The notes: generated by a model from the sequence alone, not told the origin. A stretch of 64,000 bases of DNA from an uncultured Dysosmobacter sp. (GCF_947631165.1 NZ_CANRKH010000011.1:1-64000), one strand, 5' to 3'; numbered from the stretch's first letter, positions 49,822 through 59,787 are shown. Numbers and translations: made by a program.

Positions 49822-50643
49822 TCACAGTTTGCGAAAGATGTGGATGCGGAAGGCGATGCGGGCCGTCAGGGTCTCCAGCGATGCCAGCCTTTCCGCTCCG
49901 GCCCTGGGCGTTTTCCAGTAGTAAGGCGTCATCTGGAACAGGGCGTGGATGTCCGCCTGGCTTTCCAGCGTGATGGTGTCCTCCACCGGGACGATGGCCT
50001 CATAGGCGAAGCCCTCATAGGGCGTCTCCTTTTCCTCGTTGGGATAGGGCCGGTCGTACAGCACCTGCTTCAGCTCCCACAGGTGGTCCGCCGCCGGGAC
50101 CACGTAGAGGAAGGTCCCGGCGGGCTTCAAAACCCGCCGGAACTCCTCCAGGGCCAGGGGCGAGAAGCAGTTCAGCAGGGTGTCCACGCTCCCGTCTGCC
50201 AGGGGCAGGTGGTAGGAGGATGCCACGGCGAACTCCACGCCCCGCTCCCGTTTGGCGGCCAGCCGCAGGATGGCCTTGGAGATATCGGTCCCCACCATCC
50301 GGGGCGCTTTTCCGGCGCTCTGCAATGCCTGATAGATGCCGGCAGTGTAGTAGCCCTCGCCGCAGCCGGTGTCCAGGATCGCGGGGCCATTGCCGGAACG
50401 GGCCAGGACCTCACGGCAAAGAGCTTCCAGCAGCGGCGCGTAATAGCCCTTGGACAGGAACGCCCGCCGGGCCTGGGCCATGCCCTTGTCGTCGCCGGGG
50501 GCGGCGGAGTGTTTTTGATTGGGGGGCAGGAGATAGATGTAGCCTTCTTTGGCGATGTCATAGCTGTGACCTGCCGGACAGCGGCAGGCATGTTCCCCCC
50601 GGTCCAGCGGTCCGCCGCAGACAGGACATCGAAACAGGCTCAT
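49822..50643 (-). CDS. rlmA: 23S rRNA (guanine(745/748)-N1)-methyltransferase RlmA-like
   Basis: 273 aa from ATG 50643, overlapping the MATE stop. N-terminal zinc finger Cys6, Cys9, Cys22, His26 (CPVCGGPL...CRCPAGHSYD) followed by KEGYIYLLPPNQKHSAAPGD, as in E. coli RlmA. SAM site LDTGCGEGYYTAGIY near residue 91; NCFSPLALEEFRRVLKPAG near 159. Gram-positive homologs methylate G748 and can alter macrolide response; the exact target base is not certain. Confidence 0.88.
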   Translation of the reverse strand: MSLFRCPVCGGPLDRGEHACRCPAGHSYDIAKEGYIYLLPPNQKHSAAPGDDKGMAQARRAFLSKGYYAPLLEALCREVLARSGNGPAILDTGCGEGYYTAGIYQALQSAGKAPRMVGTDISKAILRLAAKRERGVEFAVASSYHLPLADGSVDTLLNCFSPLALEEFRRVLKPAGTFLYVVPAADHLWELKQVLYDRPYPNEEKETPYEGFAYEAIVPVEDTITLESQADIHALFQMTPYYWKTPRAGAERLASLETLTARIAFRIHIFRKL

Positions 50644-52031
50644 AAGGCACTTCCTTTGGTGACGTCGTTGATCCATCTGCCGCTGTTGATGCGCCAGATG
50701 CAGATGGGCACTTTTAAAATGCTCTCCACTTGCATAGCGATGGCGATGGGCCAGCAGCCCGTCTTCAGCACCAAAGCCGCCAGAGCCGTCAGCGGCAGAC
50801 CGGCCAGCCACTGGGGAGCCAGATCCAAAACGGTGCTCCAGGTCACGTCGCCGCCGGCCCGCAGCACGCCGGTGATGGCGGAAATGCCGCAGGCGTGGAG
50901 GGGGATGGAGGCGAAGCCCGTCACCGCCAGGGCCGTGGCGATGGCGGCGGACTGGCCGAACAGCTTGAAGAGCGGGAACACCACCGGCACAAACAGCAGC
51001 GGCACCAGCAGCAGGGAGACGACGGCCAGCCCCGCGCCCACCAGGATGGTAAAGCGGAGCAGGGCTTGGCTCAAGGCCTGCACCTGGGCGCGAGCCTGTC
51101 CCTCGCCGATGGCCTTGCCCACGATCACCGCCGTGGCGGCGCCCAGGCCGAAGCACACCACCAGGAACAGGCGGTTCAGATTGCCCATGACGGCGTTGGC
51201 CGCCAGCATCTCCACAGAATTGTCCGTGTAGCCCAAAATGACCGTCAGCAGGGAATTGCCCAGGCCCCAGGCGGCCTCGTTGAGGACCACGGGGGAGGCG
51301 TATTTCACAAAGCGGCGGGCCATGGCCAGTCCCGGCCGCAGCAGGCAGCTCAGCTTGAAGGGGACGGTTTTGCTGTGGACGGCATAGACGGCGCAGATGA
51401 CGAACTCAGAGATCCGGGCCAGCAGCGTGGCGATGGCCGCACCGGCTACTCCCAGAGCGGGGAAGCCGCCGTGGCCGAAGATCAGCAGATAGTTCAGCCC
51501 CGTGTTCACCAGTGTGGAAAAGCCGAAGAGCTTCATGCCGAAGGTGGGATTTTCCACACTGCGCTGGGCGCTGGCGTAGATGGAGGAGAGCATGTTGAAC
51601 ACGTAAGAAAAGCCGATAACCCGCAGATAGGGCGCGCCCAGCAGGCTCAGGTCGTGGCGGTTGCTCAGCAGGTCCATCACCTGCACCGGGAACAGGGCAA
51701 AGACAACGGCCAGCGCCAGCGTGATGCCGGAGCCGATCAAGGCGGCCACGCCGATGGCCCGGTTGATGTTGTCCGTGTCCCCCTTGCCCCAGTATTGGCT
51801 CACCAGGATGCCCAGGCCGCTCTGCACGCCGAACACGATGCTGAGCAGCAGAAATACCGGCACATTGGCGGTGGTAACGGCGGCCATTTCCTCATTGCCC
51901 AGCTGGCTCACCATGAAAGTGTCGATCAGTCCCAGGGAGAAGGTGATGAGATTTTGCAGGATCATCGGCAGAGACAGCTTCCACAGCCGACGGTAAAAGC
52001 CGGGTTCCCGGCAGAAAAAGTTGTTTTTCAT
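50640..52031 (-). CDS. MATE family efflux transporter
   Basis: 463 aa from ATG 52031; the frame is open to 52106 but the extra residues lie in a purine-rich leader. Twelve membrane segments in two MatE halves: LPMILQNLITFSLGLIDTFMVSQLG at the start and NEAAWGLGNSLLTVILGY in the second half. Exports drugs or metabolites using Na+ or H+; substrate unknown. Overlaps the rlmA-like gene by 4 bp. Confidence 0.88.
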   Translation of the reverse strand: MKNNFFCREPGFYRRLWKLSLPMILQNLITFSLGLIDTFMVSQLGNEEMAAVTTANVPVFLLLSIVFGVQSGLGILVSQYWGKGDTDNINRAIGVAALIGSGITLALAVVFALFPVQVMDLLSNRHDLSLLGAPYLRVIGFSYVFNMLSSIYASAQRSVENPTFGMKLFGFSTLVNTGLNYLLIFGHGGFPALGVAGAAIATLLARISEFVICAVYAVHSKTVPFKLSCLLRPGLAMARRFVKYASPVVLNEAAWGLGNSLLTVILGYTDNSVEMLAANAVMGNLNRLFLVVCFGLGAATAVIVGKAIGEGQARAQVQALSQALLRFTILVGAGLAVVSLLLVPLLFVPVVFPLFKLFGQSAAIATALAVTGFASIPLHACGISAITGVLRAGGDVTWSTVLDLAPQWLAGLPLTALAALVLKTGCWPIAIAMQVESILKVPICIWRINSGRWINDVTKGSAL

Positions 52032-52124
52032 AATACCATTTCTCTTAATTAGAAAGTAGGAATTGAGATAAAAGATAGGAGATATTTTTATCTTCTGCCT
52101 CTTCACTCTTATCTCTTCACTTTT

Positions 52125-53258
52125 TCACAGCATGGGCATCCGGGTGTCGTGATGATGCCGTAAGGCGGCGGCGCAGGCGTCGATGTCCGCCTTGCCGGTC
52201 TCCGGGCCGAAGCTCAGGCGGATGACGCTGCCAGCCGTCCGCTTGGGCAGATCCAGCGCCGCCACCACATGGCTGGGCCTGCCCTGATGGCAGGCGGAAC
52301 CGGCGGAGACGCAGATGCCCTGGCCGCTCAGGTCGTTGACGATGTTTTGACTGGGCCAGCCCGTCAGAGCCACGGACAAAATGTGGGGCGCGGCGCCGCT
52401 GCCGATGACCGTGAGATCCGGGATGGCGGAGAGCGTTTCCACCGCATAGGCCTTGATGTCCGCCATGCGGGCCAGCTTGTCCGCCAGATGGTCGGTCCGC
52501 AGCTCCACGGCCTTGGCAAAGCCCGCGATCTGGGCCGTGGCCTCGGTGCCGGAGCGGAGGCCGCCCTCCTGTCCGCCTCCCGCCAGCAGAGGCCGGGGAT
52601 TGCGGACCCGAGGGCCGATATACAGCGCGCCGATGCCCTTGGGACCGCCGATCTTGTGAGCGGAGAGGGTGATGAAGTCCGCCCCCAGGCTCTTGGCGGC
52701 GAAGGGGACTTTCAAAAAGCCCTGCACCGCGTCAGTGTGGAGCAGGGTCTTGGGATTTTTCACCGTCAGGCCCCGGGCGATGTCCGCGATGGGGTAGACG
52801 TTCCCCAGCTCGTTGTTCACCATCATCACGGAAACCAGCGCTGTGTCGGGCCGCACGGCGGAGAGCACCTGCTCCGCCGTGATGCCGCCATTCCCGTCAG
52901 GGGCGATATAGGTCACTTCATAGCCCTGCTTTTCCATCCACTTGCAGGCCTCCAGCACGGCGTTGTGCTCCACCGCCGTGGTGACGATGTGCTTGCCCAG
53001 ATGGCGGTTCTGCCAGCAGGCCGCCTGGATGGCCCAGTTGTCGCCCTCGGTGCCGCAGGAGGTGAAAAACAGCTGCTTCGCCTCGCAGCCCAGGGAGCCC
53101 GCCACGGTTTTCCGCCAGTCCTCGACCTTTTTTTTCATGTCCAGGCCCAACTGATACTGGGAGCTGGGATTGCCGAACTGCTCCGTCAGTACGGCATACA
53201 TGGCGTCGGCCACCTCCTTTGGAACCGGCGTGGTGGCGGCGTGGTCTAAGTAGATCAT
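52125..53258 (-). CDS. Cysteine desulfurase (NifS/IscS family)
   Basis: 377 aa. PLP-dependent class V aminotransferase: IYLDHAATTPVP start, TSCGTEGDN near residue 67, HTDAVQGF, PLP-lysine in LSAHKIGGPKGIG and the sulfur-carrying Cys in SAGSACHQG. Supplies sulfur for Fe-S clusters and thiolated tRNA. No iscU or tRNA thiolase (mnmA) gene follows in the window; the divergent genes on the other side include the methylthiotransferase mtaB, which needs Fe-S clusters. Confidence 0.92.
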   Translation of the reverse strand: MIYLDHAATTPVPKEVADAMYAVLTEQFGNPSSQYQLGLDMKKKVEDWRKTVAGSLGCEAKQLFFTSCGTEGDNWAIQAACWQNRHLGKHIVTTAVEHNAVLEACKWMEKQGYEVTYIAPDGNGGITAEQVLSAVRPDTALVSVMMVNNELGNVYPIADIARGLTVKNPKTLLHTDAVQGFLKVPFAAKSLGADFITLSAHKIGGPKGIGALYIGPRVRNPRPLLAGGGQEGGLRSGTEATAQIAGFAKAVELRTDHLADKLARMADIKAYAVETLSAIPDLTVIGSGAAPHILSVALTGWPSQNIVNDLSGQGICVSAGSACHQGRPSHVVAALDLPKRTAGSVIRLSFGPETGKADIDACAAALRHHHDTRMPML

Positions 53259-53438
53259 AGAAAACTCCTTTCATGGGCTTGCCCAATGGAGAAAAAATCG
53301 CTATAATAAAAACGCGTTCAATCATTATATACCATTCTTGAACAAAGGGCAACACAGTTTTTCCAGCTGCTCCGGCGGTTGGAACACGGCCCTGCGGGGA
53401 TGGCGGGGGCGCATCCAAGATCTCAATGGAGGAACGAT

Positions 53439-53630
53439 ATGAAACGAAAAACGCTGCTGGCGCTGCTGGCTGCCGTGATCCTGCTGGCTGCGGGGCTGTT
53501 CACGGAGAACTGGATCTTCTATCTGCTGAACGGCTTCCTCGCTCTGGGGATCTCCCTGTACTGGGTTCGGAAACGGTGGGCCCGGCGGGGCGGGACCACG
53601 AGCGATATCGTGAAGGACCAACTGTTATGA
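53439..53630 (+). CDS. Small membrane protein of unknown function
   Basis: 63 aa from ATG 53439 (GGAGGAACGAT upstream). Two closely spaced hydrophobic segments (LLALLAAVILLAAGLF and WIFYLLNGFLALGISLYW) and a basic C-terminus. No family recognised. Good ribosome site and the 4-bp overlap with mtaB argue it is real and translated. Confidence 0.65.
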   Translation: MKRKTLLALLAAVILLAAGLFTENWIFYLLNGFLALGISLYWVRKRWARRGGTTSDIVKDQLL

Positions 53631-54913
53631 GAGTAGCCATCTACACCTTGGGCTGCAAGGTGAACCAATATGAGACCCAGGCCATGGAGCAGCTCCTTCG
53701 GGCCAGGGGCCATCAGATCGTGGACTTTGGCGGCGAGGCGGACGTTTATGTGGTGAATTCCTGCTCCGTCACGGCAGTCAGCGACCAGAAGTCCCGGCAG
53801 GCCATCCACCGGGTCCGCCGGGAGCACCCGGTGGCGGTGGTGGCCCTGTGCGGCTGTTATCCCCAGACCCACGCTGATGATGTGCGGGGGCTGGACGTGG
53901 ACCTGATCGCCGGCACCGGCGACCGGGCCGGCTTCCTGGACCTGCTGGAACAGGCCGCAGCGGAAAAGCGGCGCATCGAGGCCATCGACCAGTCCTTTGA
54001 CCGCCGGACCTTTGAGGTCCTGCCCGCCGGTGGGCAGGACCGCCGCACCCGAGCCATGCTGAAGGTGGAAGACGGATGCGTCAATTTCTGTACCTACTGC
54101 ATCATCCCATACGCCCGGGGGCCGGTGCGGTCCCTGCCGCTGGAGACGGCGGCGGAGCAGGCCGCACGATTGAAGAGGGACGGCTACCGGGAGATCGTGC
54201 TGACGGGCATCGAGATCTCCTCCTGGGGCCGGGACCTGAAAACCGGCCAGACCCTCATCGACCTGATGGAGGCTGTCTGCGCCGCCGCTCCCGGCGTTCG
54301 GATCCGGCTGGGCAGTTTGGAGCCCCGGACCGTCACCGAGGACTTCTGCCGCCGCGCCGCAGCCCTGCCGGACCTGTGCCCCCAGTTCCACCTGTCTATG
54401 CAGAGCGGCTGCGACGAGACCCTGAAACGGATGAACCGCAAGTACGATACCGCCAGATTTGCACAGTCTGTTGCACTTTTAAATCAATATTTTGAACATC
54501 CTGCCGTTACTACCGACCTCATTACCGGCTTTCCGGAGGAGACGGAGGAGGAGTTCAGCCAAACTCTGGCGTTCATTCGGGACTGCCGGTTTGCCCAGAT
54601 GCACATCTTTCCCTACTCCATCCGCCCCGGCACGCCGGCGGCAAAGATGGCCCAGATTCCCAAAGCCATCAAGGAGGAGCGGGCGAAGCGGGCCGCGGCG
54701 GCGGCGGCGGAGATGCATCGGGAGTATCTGTCCGCCTGTGTGGGCAGGACCTATCCCGTTTTGTTCGAGCAGCCAAAGAACGGCAGATTCTCCGGCCACG
54801 CCCCCAATTATATGGAGGTGCTGGCGGCGGGAGAGGACCTGCACAACACCGTGAAGCCCGTCCGGATCACGGAGACCGACGGGGAAGTTCTGTATGGAGA
54901 GATCGAGGAGTAA
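53627..54913 (+). CDS. mtaB: tRNA t6A37 methylthiotransferase MtaB
   Basis: 428 aa from ATG 53627. UPF0004 domain at the N-terminus with Cys in TLGCKVNQYETQ, SCSVTAVSDQKSRQ and ALCGCYPQ (first Fe-S cluster); radical SAM core FCTYCIIPYARG near residue 150; QSGCDETLKRMNRKY; C-terminal TRAM domain. Adds a methylthio group to t6A37 of tRNA. A longer reading from 53426 runs through the small membrane gene and is rejected. Confidence 0.93.
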   Translation: MRVAIYTLGCKVNQYETQAMEQLLRARGHQIVDFGGEADVYVVNSCSVTAVSDQKSRQAIHRVRREHPVAVVALCGCYPQTHADDVRGLDVDLIAGTGDRAGFLDLLEQAAAEKRRIEAIDQSFDRRTFEVLPAGGQDRRTRAMLKVEDGCVNFCTYCIIPYARGPVRSLPLETAAEQAARLKRDGYREIVLTGIEISSWGRDLKTGQTLIDLMEAVCAAAPGVRIRLGSLEPRTVTEDFCRRAAALPDLCPQFHLSMQSGCDETLKRMNRKYDTARFAQSVALLNQYFEHPAVTTDLITGFPEETEEEFSQTLAFIRDCRFAQMHIFPYSIRPGTPAAKMAQIPKAIKEERAKRAAAAAAEMHREYLSACVGRTYPVLFEQPKNGRFSGHAPNYMEVLAAGEDLHNTVKPVRITETDGEVLYGEIEE

Positions 54914-54917
54914 GCTG

Positions 54918-55493
54918 ATGAAGAGCCACTTTTTTGCCTACATTTCCCGGATGCGGTTCATCCAGCGCTGGGCGCTGATGCGGAACACCGCCCAGGAGAA
55001 CGTCCAGGAGCACAGCCATCAGGTGGCCGTCCTGGCCCACGCTCTGGCGGTGATCCGCAATGAAAAATTCGGCGGCGGTGCGGACCCCGGAACCGTGGCG
55101 GCGGCGGCGCTGTACCACGATGCCAGTGAGATCCTGACCGGTGACATGCCGACCCCTATCAAATATGACAACCCTGCCATCCAGACTGCCTATAAGCAGG
55201 TAGAGGCCGTGGCGGAGCGGAAGCTGCTGCACATGCTGCCGGAGGAGCTGCAGCGGGCCTACGCCCCGGTTTTGACCGACGTGGACCCGGAGACAGAGCG
55301 GCTGGTGAAGGCGGCGGATAAGCTCTCCGCCTATATCAAGTGCGTGGAGGAGCTGAAAGCCGGGAATACGGAGTTCCGGGAGGCCGCCGCCCAGACCCGC
55401 AGGGCGCTGGAGGGCTATGGCCTGCCGGAGGTGTCGTATTTTCTGGAGACCTTCATGGACAGCTTCTCTCTGACCCTGGACGAATTGAAATGA
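54918..55493 (+). CDS. HD-domain 5'-deoxynucleotidase (YfbR-like)
   Basis: 191 aa from ATG 54918 (GAGGAG upstream), 4 bp after mtaB. Metal ligands of the HD fold: His in QEHSHQVA, His-Asp in LYHDASEILTGDMPTPIKY and Asp in KAADKLSAYIKC. YfbR enzymes dephosphorylate deoxynucleoside 5'-monophosphates. Same transcript as mtaB. Confidence 0.87.
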   Translation: MKSHFFAYISRMRFIQRWALMRNTAQENVQEHSHQVAVLAHALAVIRNEKFGGGADPGTVAAAALYHDASEILTGDMPTPIKYDNPAIQTAYKQVEAVAERKLLHMLPEELQRAYAPVLTDVDPETERLVKAADKLSAYIKCVEELKAGNTEFREAAAQTRRALEGYGLPEVSYFLETFMDSFSLTLDELK

Positions 55494-55526
55494 CCCCGCC
55501 TGACGGGGGAGAAAGAGGTGCGTGAA

Positions 55527-56312
55527 ATGGAACAGGCCCATAAAAAAATGATCGTGCAGGTGACCGCGGCGGTGCTGGTGCTTCTGCTGTCCCTGCTGGC
55601 GGCATCGAAGGCCGCGTCGCCGGAATTCCATCAGGGGACCCTGGCGGCGCTGGACGAGAAGCGGGCCACGGTCATGGAGCTGACCGCCGCCTCTACTGCC
55701 GCCTCTGCCGCCATCACGCTTCTACCGGGGGACACGGCGACCCCTATTGCCGACAAGCTGGCGGACCTCAGCGGCTATTTTCTGCTGGTCCTCTGCGCCA
55801 TCTATCTGGAAAAATATCTGGTGACCATCACCGGCTGTGCGGCGTTCCAGATCCTGATCCCGCTGGCCTGCATGCTGTGGATCGTCTATGCCGTTTTCCG
55901 GCGGGATGCCTGCAGGCGCGCGGCGGTGAAGCTGCTGGCCTTCGGCCTGGCCATTTTCCTGGTGATCCCAGCCAGTGTGGGGGTGTCCAATCTCATTGAA
56001 AACACCTATGCCGCCTCCATCCAGAGCACCATCGACTCGGCGAAGAAGTCCACGGACCTGATCGAAGAGGACAGCGCCGCTCAGGAGCCGGAGGATTCCG
56101 GCCTGCTGTCCGGCCTGCTCTCCCAGGCCGGCAAGGCCAAGGACGCCATTACCGGCGTGGGGGAGAAGGTGGAGCAGGTCCTGAACAACTTCATCGAGGC
56201 CCTGGCGGTGATGCTGGTGACCTCCTGCGTCATCCCCATCCTGGTGCTGCTGTTCTTCCTGTGGATCACGAAGCTGCTGCTGGGGGCTGACCTGTCCCGG
56301 CGGGAGCGCTGA
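55527..56312 (+). CDS. Multi-pass membrane protein of unknown function
   Basis: 261 aa from ATG 55527 (AAAGAGGTG upstream; GTG 55518 is an alternative). Hydrophobic segments near residues 10-28, 82-100, 104-122, 135-155 and 228-250, with a hydrophilic loop of about 65 residues (NTYAASIQSTIDSAKKSTD) before the last one. No family recognised. Last gene of the mtaB operon. Confidence 0.65.
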   Translation: MEQAHKKMIVQVTAAVLVLLLSLLAASKAASPEFHQGTLAALDEKRATVMELTAASTAASAAITLLPGDTATPIADKLADLSGYFLLVLCAIYLEKYLVTITGCAAFQILIPLACMLWIVYAVFRRDACRRAAVKLLAFGLAIFLVIPASVGVSNLIENTYAASIQSTIDSAKKSTDLIEEDSAAQEPEDSGLLSGLLSQAGKAKDAITGVGEKVEQVLNNFIEALAVMLVTSCVIPILVLLFFLWITKLLLGADLSRRER

Positions 56313-56331
56313 GGAGAAAACGGGACGCAAG

Positions 56332-56362
56332 TCAAAACCTCCGGCTCAGCCGGAGGTTTTGA
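56332..56362. terminator. Bidirectional terminator
   Basis: TCAAAACCTCCGGC (56332-56345) pairs with GCCGGAGGTTTTGA (56349-56362); separates the converging mtaB operon and brnQ. Confidence 0.85.
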
Positions 56363-56366
56363 CTGA

Positions 56367-57716
56367 TTATGCGGCCTTTTTCCCAAAGGTGTGCAGAAGC
56401 AGGCCCACGGCCAGACCGGCACAGGCGGGGAGGACCCAGCCCATGCCGATGGGGAAGAAGGGCAGGAACTTCTCGGCGGGAGCCAGCAGAAGCTCCGCGT
56501 GCAGCACGTCCCTGGCACCCGTGGGCAGGGCTTTCACAAAGTCCAGAATGGCGGCCAGGGCGGTGGGGACGATGACCGCGATAAAGACCCGGCGGTCATA
56601 GCCGAACCAGTGGCCGCACAGGCACAGCAGGATCAGCGTGATGGTCAGGGGATACAGGAACATCAGCACCGGCAGGGACAGCTCGATGATCCGGCTGAGG
56701 CCGAAGTTGGCGATGCCGAAGGAGAACAGGCAGAACAGGATGGCCCAGGCCCGATAACCCATGGACCTGGGGAACAGCTCCACAAAGGTGGACGCGCAGG
56801 AGGTGATGAGGCCGATGGCAGTCTTCATGCAGGCGAAGGTGACGGTGATCCCCAGCAGCACGCCGCCGAAGGCGCCAAAGTAATGGGTACCCACCCGGTA
56901 GAGCACCTCGCCGCCGTCGGCGCACAGGCCGTACACCGCCCGGGACTGAGCGCCCACCACCGTCAGCAGGCAGTAGATGGCGGCCATCAGCAGTGTGCTG
57001 AAGAAGCCGGCTTTCACCGTGCCGGCGGCGATGGCTCCGGGGGAGCGGACCCCAAGGTCCCGGATGGCGTTGATGAGCACGATGCCGAAGGCCAGGGCCG
57101 CCAGGGCGTCCAGGGTGTTGTAGCCCTCCAGAAAGCCTTGGAAGAAGCTCATGGAGGCATAGGGACCCACCGGCTCCGAAGCGGAGACGGCCCCCATGGG
57201 ACGCAGCAGGGCCGTGATGGTCAGGATGCCCAGAAACAGCAGGAACAGGGGATTCAGGATCTTGCCCACCCAGGTCATGATGCCGGAGGGCCGCAGGGAG
57301 AAGAACAGCACCGCCGCAAAGAACAGCGCCGAGAACAGGCACAGCACCAGCTTGGAGCGCTCCGCCGGGATCAGGGGCAGGATGCCCACGGAGAAGGACA
57401 CCGTGGCGGTACGGGGAATGGCGAACAGGGGCCCGATGGAGAGATACAGCAGGCAGGTGAAAAAATAGCTGTATGGCCGTCCTACCCTGCAGCCCATCTC
57501 AAAGAGGCCCTCGCTGCGGGAGATGCCTATGGCGGCCACGCCCAGCAGGGGCAGGCCCACGCCGGTGAGGCAGAAGCCGATGACGGCGGGCCACAGGGCC
57601 GCGCCTGCCTGTTGGCCCATCAGGGCTGGGAAGATCAGATTGCCCGCACCGAAAAACATGCCAAACAGCATGGAGGAGAGAAAAACATATTCTTTGGCCG
57701 TCAGTTTGTGGTCCAT
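56367..57716 (-). CDS. brnQ: Branched-chain amino acid transporter, LIVCS family
   Basis: 449 aa, about twelve membrane segments. Family start FLSSMLFGMFFGAGNLIFPALMG and SIGPLFAIPRTATVSFSVG near residue 90 are typical. Takes up Leu, Ile and Val with Na+ or H+. 22 bp downstream of recG on the same strand, so probably co-transcribed with it. Confidence 0.92.
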   Translation of the reverse strand: MDHKLTAKEYVFLSSMLFGMFFGAGNLIFPALMGQQAGAALWPAVIGFCLTGVGLPLLGVAAIGISRSEGLFEMGCRVGRPYSYFFTCLLYLSIGPLFAIPRTATVSFSVGILPLIPAERSKLVLCLFSALFFAAVLFFSLRPSGIMTWVGKILNPLFLLFLGILTITALLRPMGAVSASEPVGPYASMSFFQGFLEGYNTLDALAALAFGIVLINAIRDLGVRSPGAIAAGTVKAGFFSTLLMAAIYCLLTVVGAQSRAVYGLCADGGEVLYRVGTHYFGAFGGVLLGITVTFACMKTAIGLITSCASTFVELFPRSMGYRAWAILFCLFSFGIANFGLSRIIELSLPVLMFLYPLTITLILLCLCGHWFGYDRRVFIAVIVPTALAAILDFVKALPTGARDVLHAELLLAPAEKFLPFFPIGMGWVLPACAGLAVGLLLHTFGKKAA

Positions 57717-57738
57717 GGTGTGTGCTCCTTTGTTTCGC

Positions 57739-59787
57739 TCAATTCAGCGTGTCTTCATTTTGGGTAAACAGCTCTGCAATCCGCTCCGCGGTGGCGGGGC
57801 AGCGCTTCAGTTCCGGGTCTGCCGCCAGCAGGGTCTCTGCCGCCGCCTGGGCCTCCTTCAAAAGCTGGGTATCACAGCCGATATCGGCGATCCGCAGCCC
57901 CGGCAATCCGTGCTGCCGCTGGCCGAAAAAGTCGCCGGGACCCCGCAGACGCAGATCCTCCTCTGCAATCTTAAAGCCGTCGGTGGTCCTGGTCATGACC
58001 TTCAGCCGCTGCCGGGTCTCCTCGCTGCGGTTGTCGGAGATGAGGATGCAGTAGGACTGGTGCTTGCCCCGGCCCACCCGGCCCCGGAGCTGGTGGAGCT
58101 GGCTCAGGCCGAAGCGCTCCGCGTTCTCGATCACCATCACCGCCGCGTTGGGCACGTCGACCCCCACCTCGATGACGGTGGTGGATACCAGAATGTCTGT
58201 CTCATGGGCGGCAAAGGCTGTCATCACCGCGTCCTTCTCCTTTGGCTTCATCCTGCCGTGGACGAAGGCTACCTTCAAATCGGGAAACACTTGAGTTTGC
58301 AGCATGCTGGCGTATTCCGTCACGGCCTTCCGCTCGTCGGGCAGCTCGTCGTTTCCCTCCACCATGGGGCAGACGATATAGGCCTGCCGGCCCTCCGCCG
58401 CCAGCTTGCGGATAAAATTGTAGATCCGGGGGTGGTAGCTGCCGGGAACGGCGTAAGTCTCGATGGGCCGCCGTCCCGGAGGGAGCTGGTCAATGATGGA
58501 GACCTCCAGGTCGCCGTACAGGATCAGCGCCAGGGTCCGGGGAATGGGGGTCGCGGACATGACCAGGGTGTGGGGATGCTCCCCTTTGCCCGCCAGGGCT
58601 GCCCGCTGGGCCACGCCGAAACGGTGCTGTTCATCCGTCACCACCAGACCGAGATCGGCGTATTCCATGCCGCCGGTGATGAGGGCGTGGGTCCCGATGG
58701 CGAAGTCGATCTCCCCCGCCGCCAGCTGGGCGGCGATGGACCGTTTCGTTTTCATCGGGGTCGAGCCGGTCAGCAGGGCGCAGCGTATACCGAGATTTTC
58801 CATCAGCGGGGCCAGTCCCGCATAATGCTGCTGGGCCAGGATCTCCGTAGGGGCCATCAGGGCTGCCTGACGGCCGTTTTTTACCGCGAAATAGATGCAG
58901 GCGGCTGCCACCATGGTCTTGCCGGAGCCCACATCGCCCTGACACAGCCGGTTCATGGGGGTCCCGGACCGCATGTCCGCCAGGGCCTCGTCCACACACC
59001 GCTGCTGGGCGCTTGTCAGGGTAAAAGGCAGGATGCTGTAAAACGCATCCATATCCACTGCCTTGCAGGGGGGGACATGGACAACCTCCCGCCGCTGCCG
59101 CAGCCGCTTCAGGCCGATGGTGAACAAAAACAGCTCCTCAAAGGCCAGCCGCCGCCGGGCGATGTCCAGGGCCTCGGCGGACTCGGGAAAATGGATGTTC
59201 TCGTAAGCGTAATTGATCCGGCACAGGTGGCGTTCCTGCCGCACATCGTCCGGCAGCACGTCCGGCAGGATATCGGCGCAGGCGTCCAGACCCTGGCGGA
59301 TGGACCGGGACAGGACCAGCTGGCTGACGCCGGCGGTGAGGGGGTAGATGGGCACGATGCGCCCGGTGAACTCCCCCCGGCCCTCCCGCTCCACGATGGG
59401 GCTGGCCATGGTCTTGCGGAGAAGGTTCCCCTCCGCCCGGCCATAGAACACATAGGTCTCCCCCTGGGCCAGCTGGTTTTTCAGCCAAGTCTGGTTGAAA
59501 AAGGTCACGTCCAGCACGCCGCTCTCATCCACGGCCCGGACCTTTACCAGGTCCATGCCCTTTCGGATATGGGACACCGTGGGCGGGGATGCGATCATAG
59601 CTGCCACGCAGGCATACTCGCCGGGGACCAGGTCCGCGATGCGCCGGACCTGGGTGCGGTCGTCATATTTTCGGGGAAACCAGGAGATCAGGTCCCGCAG
59701 CGTGGCGATGCCCAGTTTGCCCAGGGCTTTGGCCCGCTGCTCGCCGATACCTTTGATATATCGCACGTCTGTGGACAGGTCCGCCAT
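57739..59787 (-). CDS. recG: ATP-dependent DNA helicase RecG
   Basis: 682 aa from ATG 59787 (GGGGGAG upstream; the frame is open to 60135 without support). N-terminal wedge/OB domain (IKGIGEQRAKALGKLGI), helicase motifs LCQGDVGSGKTMVAA (Walker A), DEQHRFG (DExH), MSATPIPRTLAL, and C-terminal LRGRVGRGKHQSYC. Remodels stalled forks and branched DNA. Length normal for the family. Confidence 0.95.
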   Translation of the reverse strand: MADLSTDVRYIKGIGEQRAKALGKLGIATLRDLISWFPRKYDDRTQVRRIADLVPGEYACVAAMIASPPTVSHIRKGMDLVKVRAVDESGVLDVTFFNQTWLKNQLAQGETYVFYGRAEGNLLRKTMASPIVEREGRGEFTGRIVPIYPLTAGVSQLVLSRSIRQGLDACADILPDVLPDDVRQERHLCRINYAYENIHFPESAEALDIARRRLAFEELFLFTIGLKRLRQRREVVHVPPCKAVDMDAFYSILPFTLTSAQQRCVDEALADMRSGTPMNRLCQGDVGSGKTMVAAACIYFAVKNGRQAALMAPTEILAQQHYAGLAPLMENLGIRCALLTGSTPMKTKRSIAAQLAAGEIDFAIGTHALITGGMEYADLGLVVTDEQHRFGVAQRAALAGKGEHPHTLVMSATPIPRTLALILYGDLEVSIIDQLPPGRRPIETYAVPGSYHPRIYNFIRKLAAEGRQAYIVCPMVEGNDELPDERKAVTEYASMLQTQVFPDLKVAFVHGRMKPKEKDAVMTAFAAHETDILVSTTVIEVGVDVPNAAVMVIENAERFGLSQLHQLRGRVGRGKHQSYCILISDNRSEETRQRLKVMTRTTDGFKIAEEDLRLRGPGDFFGQRQHGLPGLRIADIGCDTQLLKEAQAAAETLLAADPELKRCPATAERIAELFTQNEDTLN

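Noticed and set aside
52040-52124. Purine-rich (minus strand) leader before the MATE gene with short repeats such as GTGAAGAG
   Set aside because: Simple low-complexity sequence; no hairpin or open frame with support.
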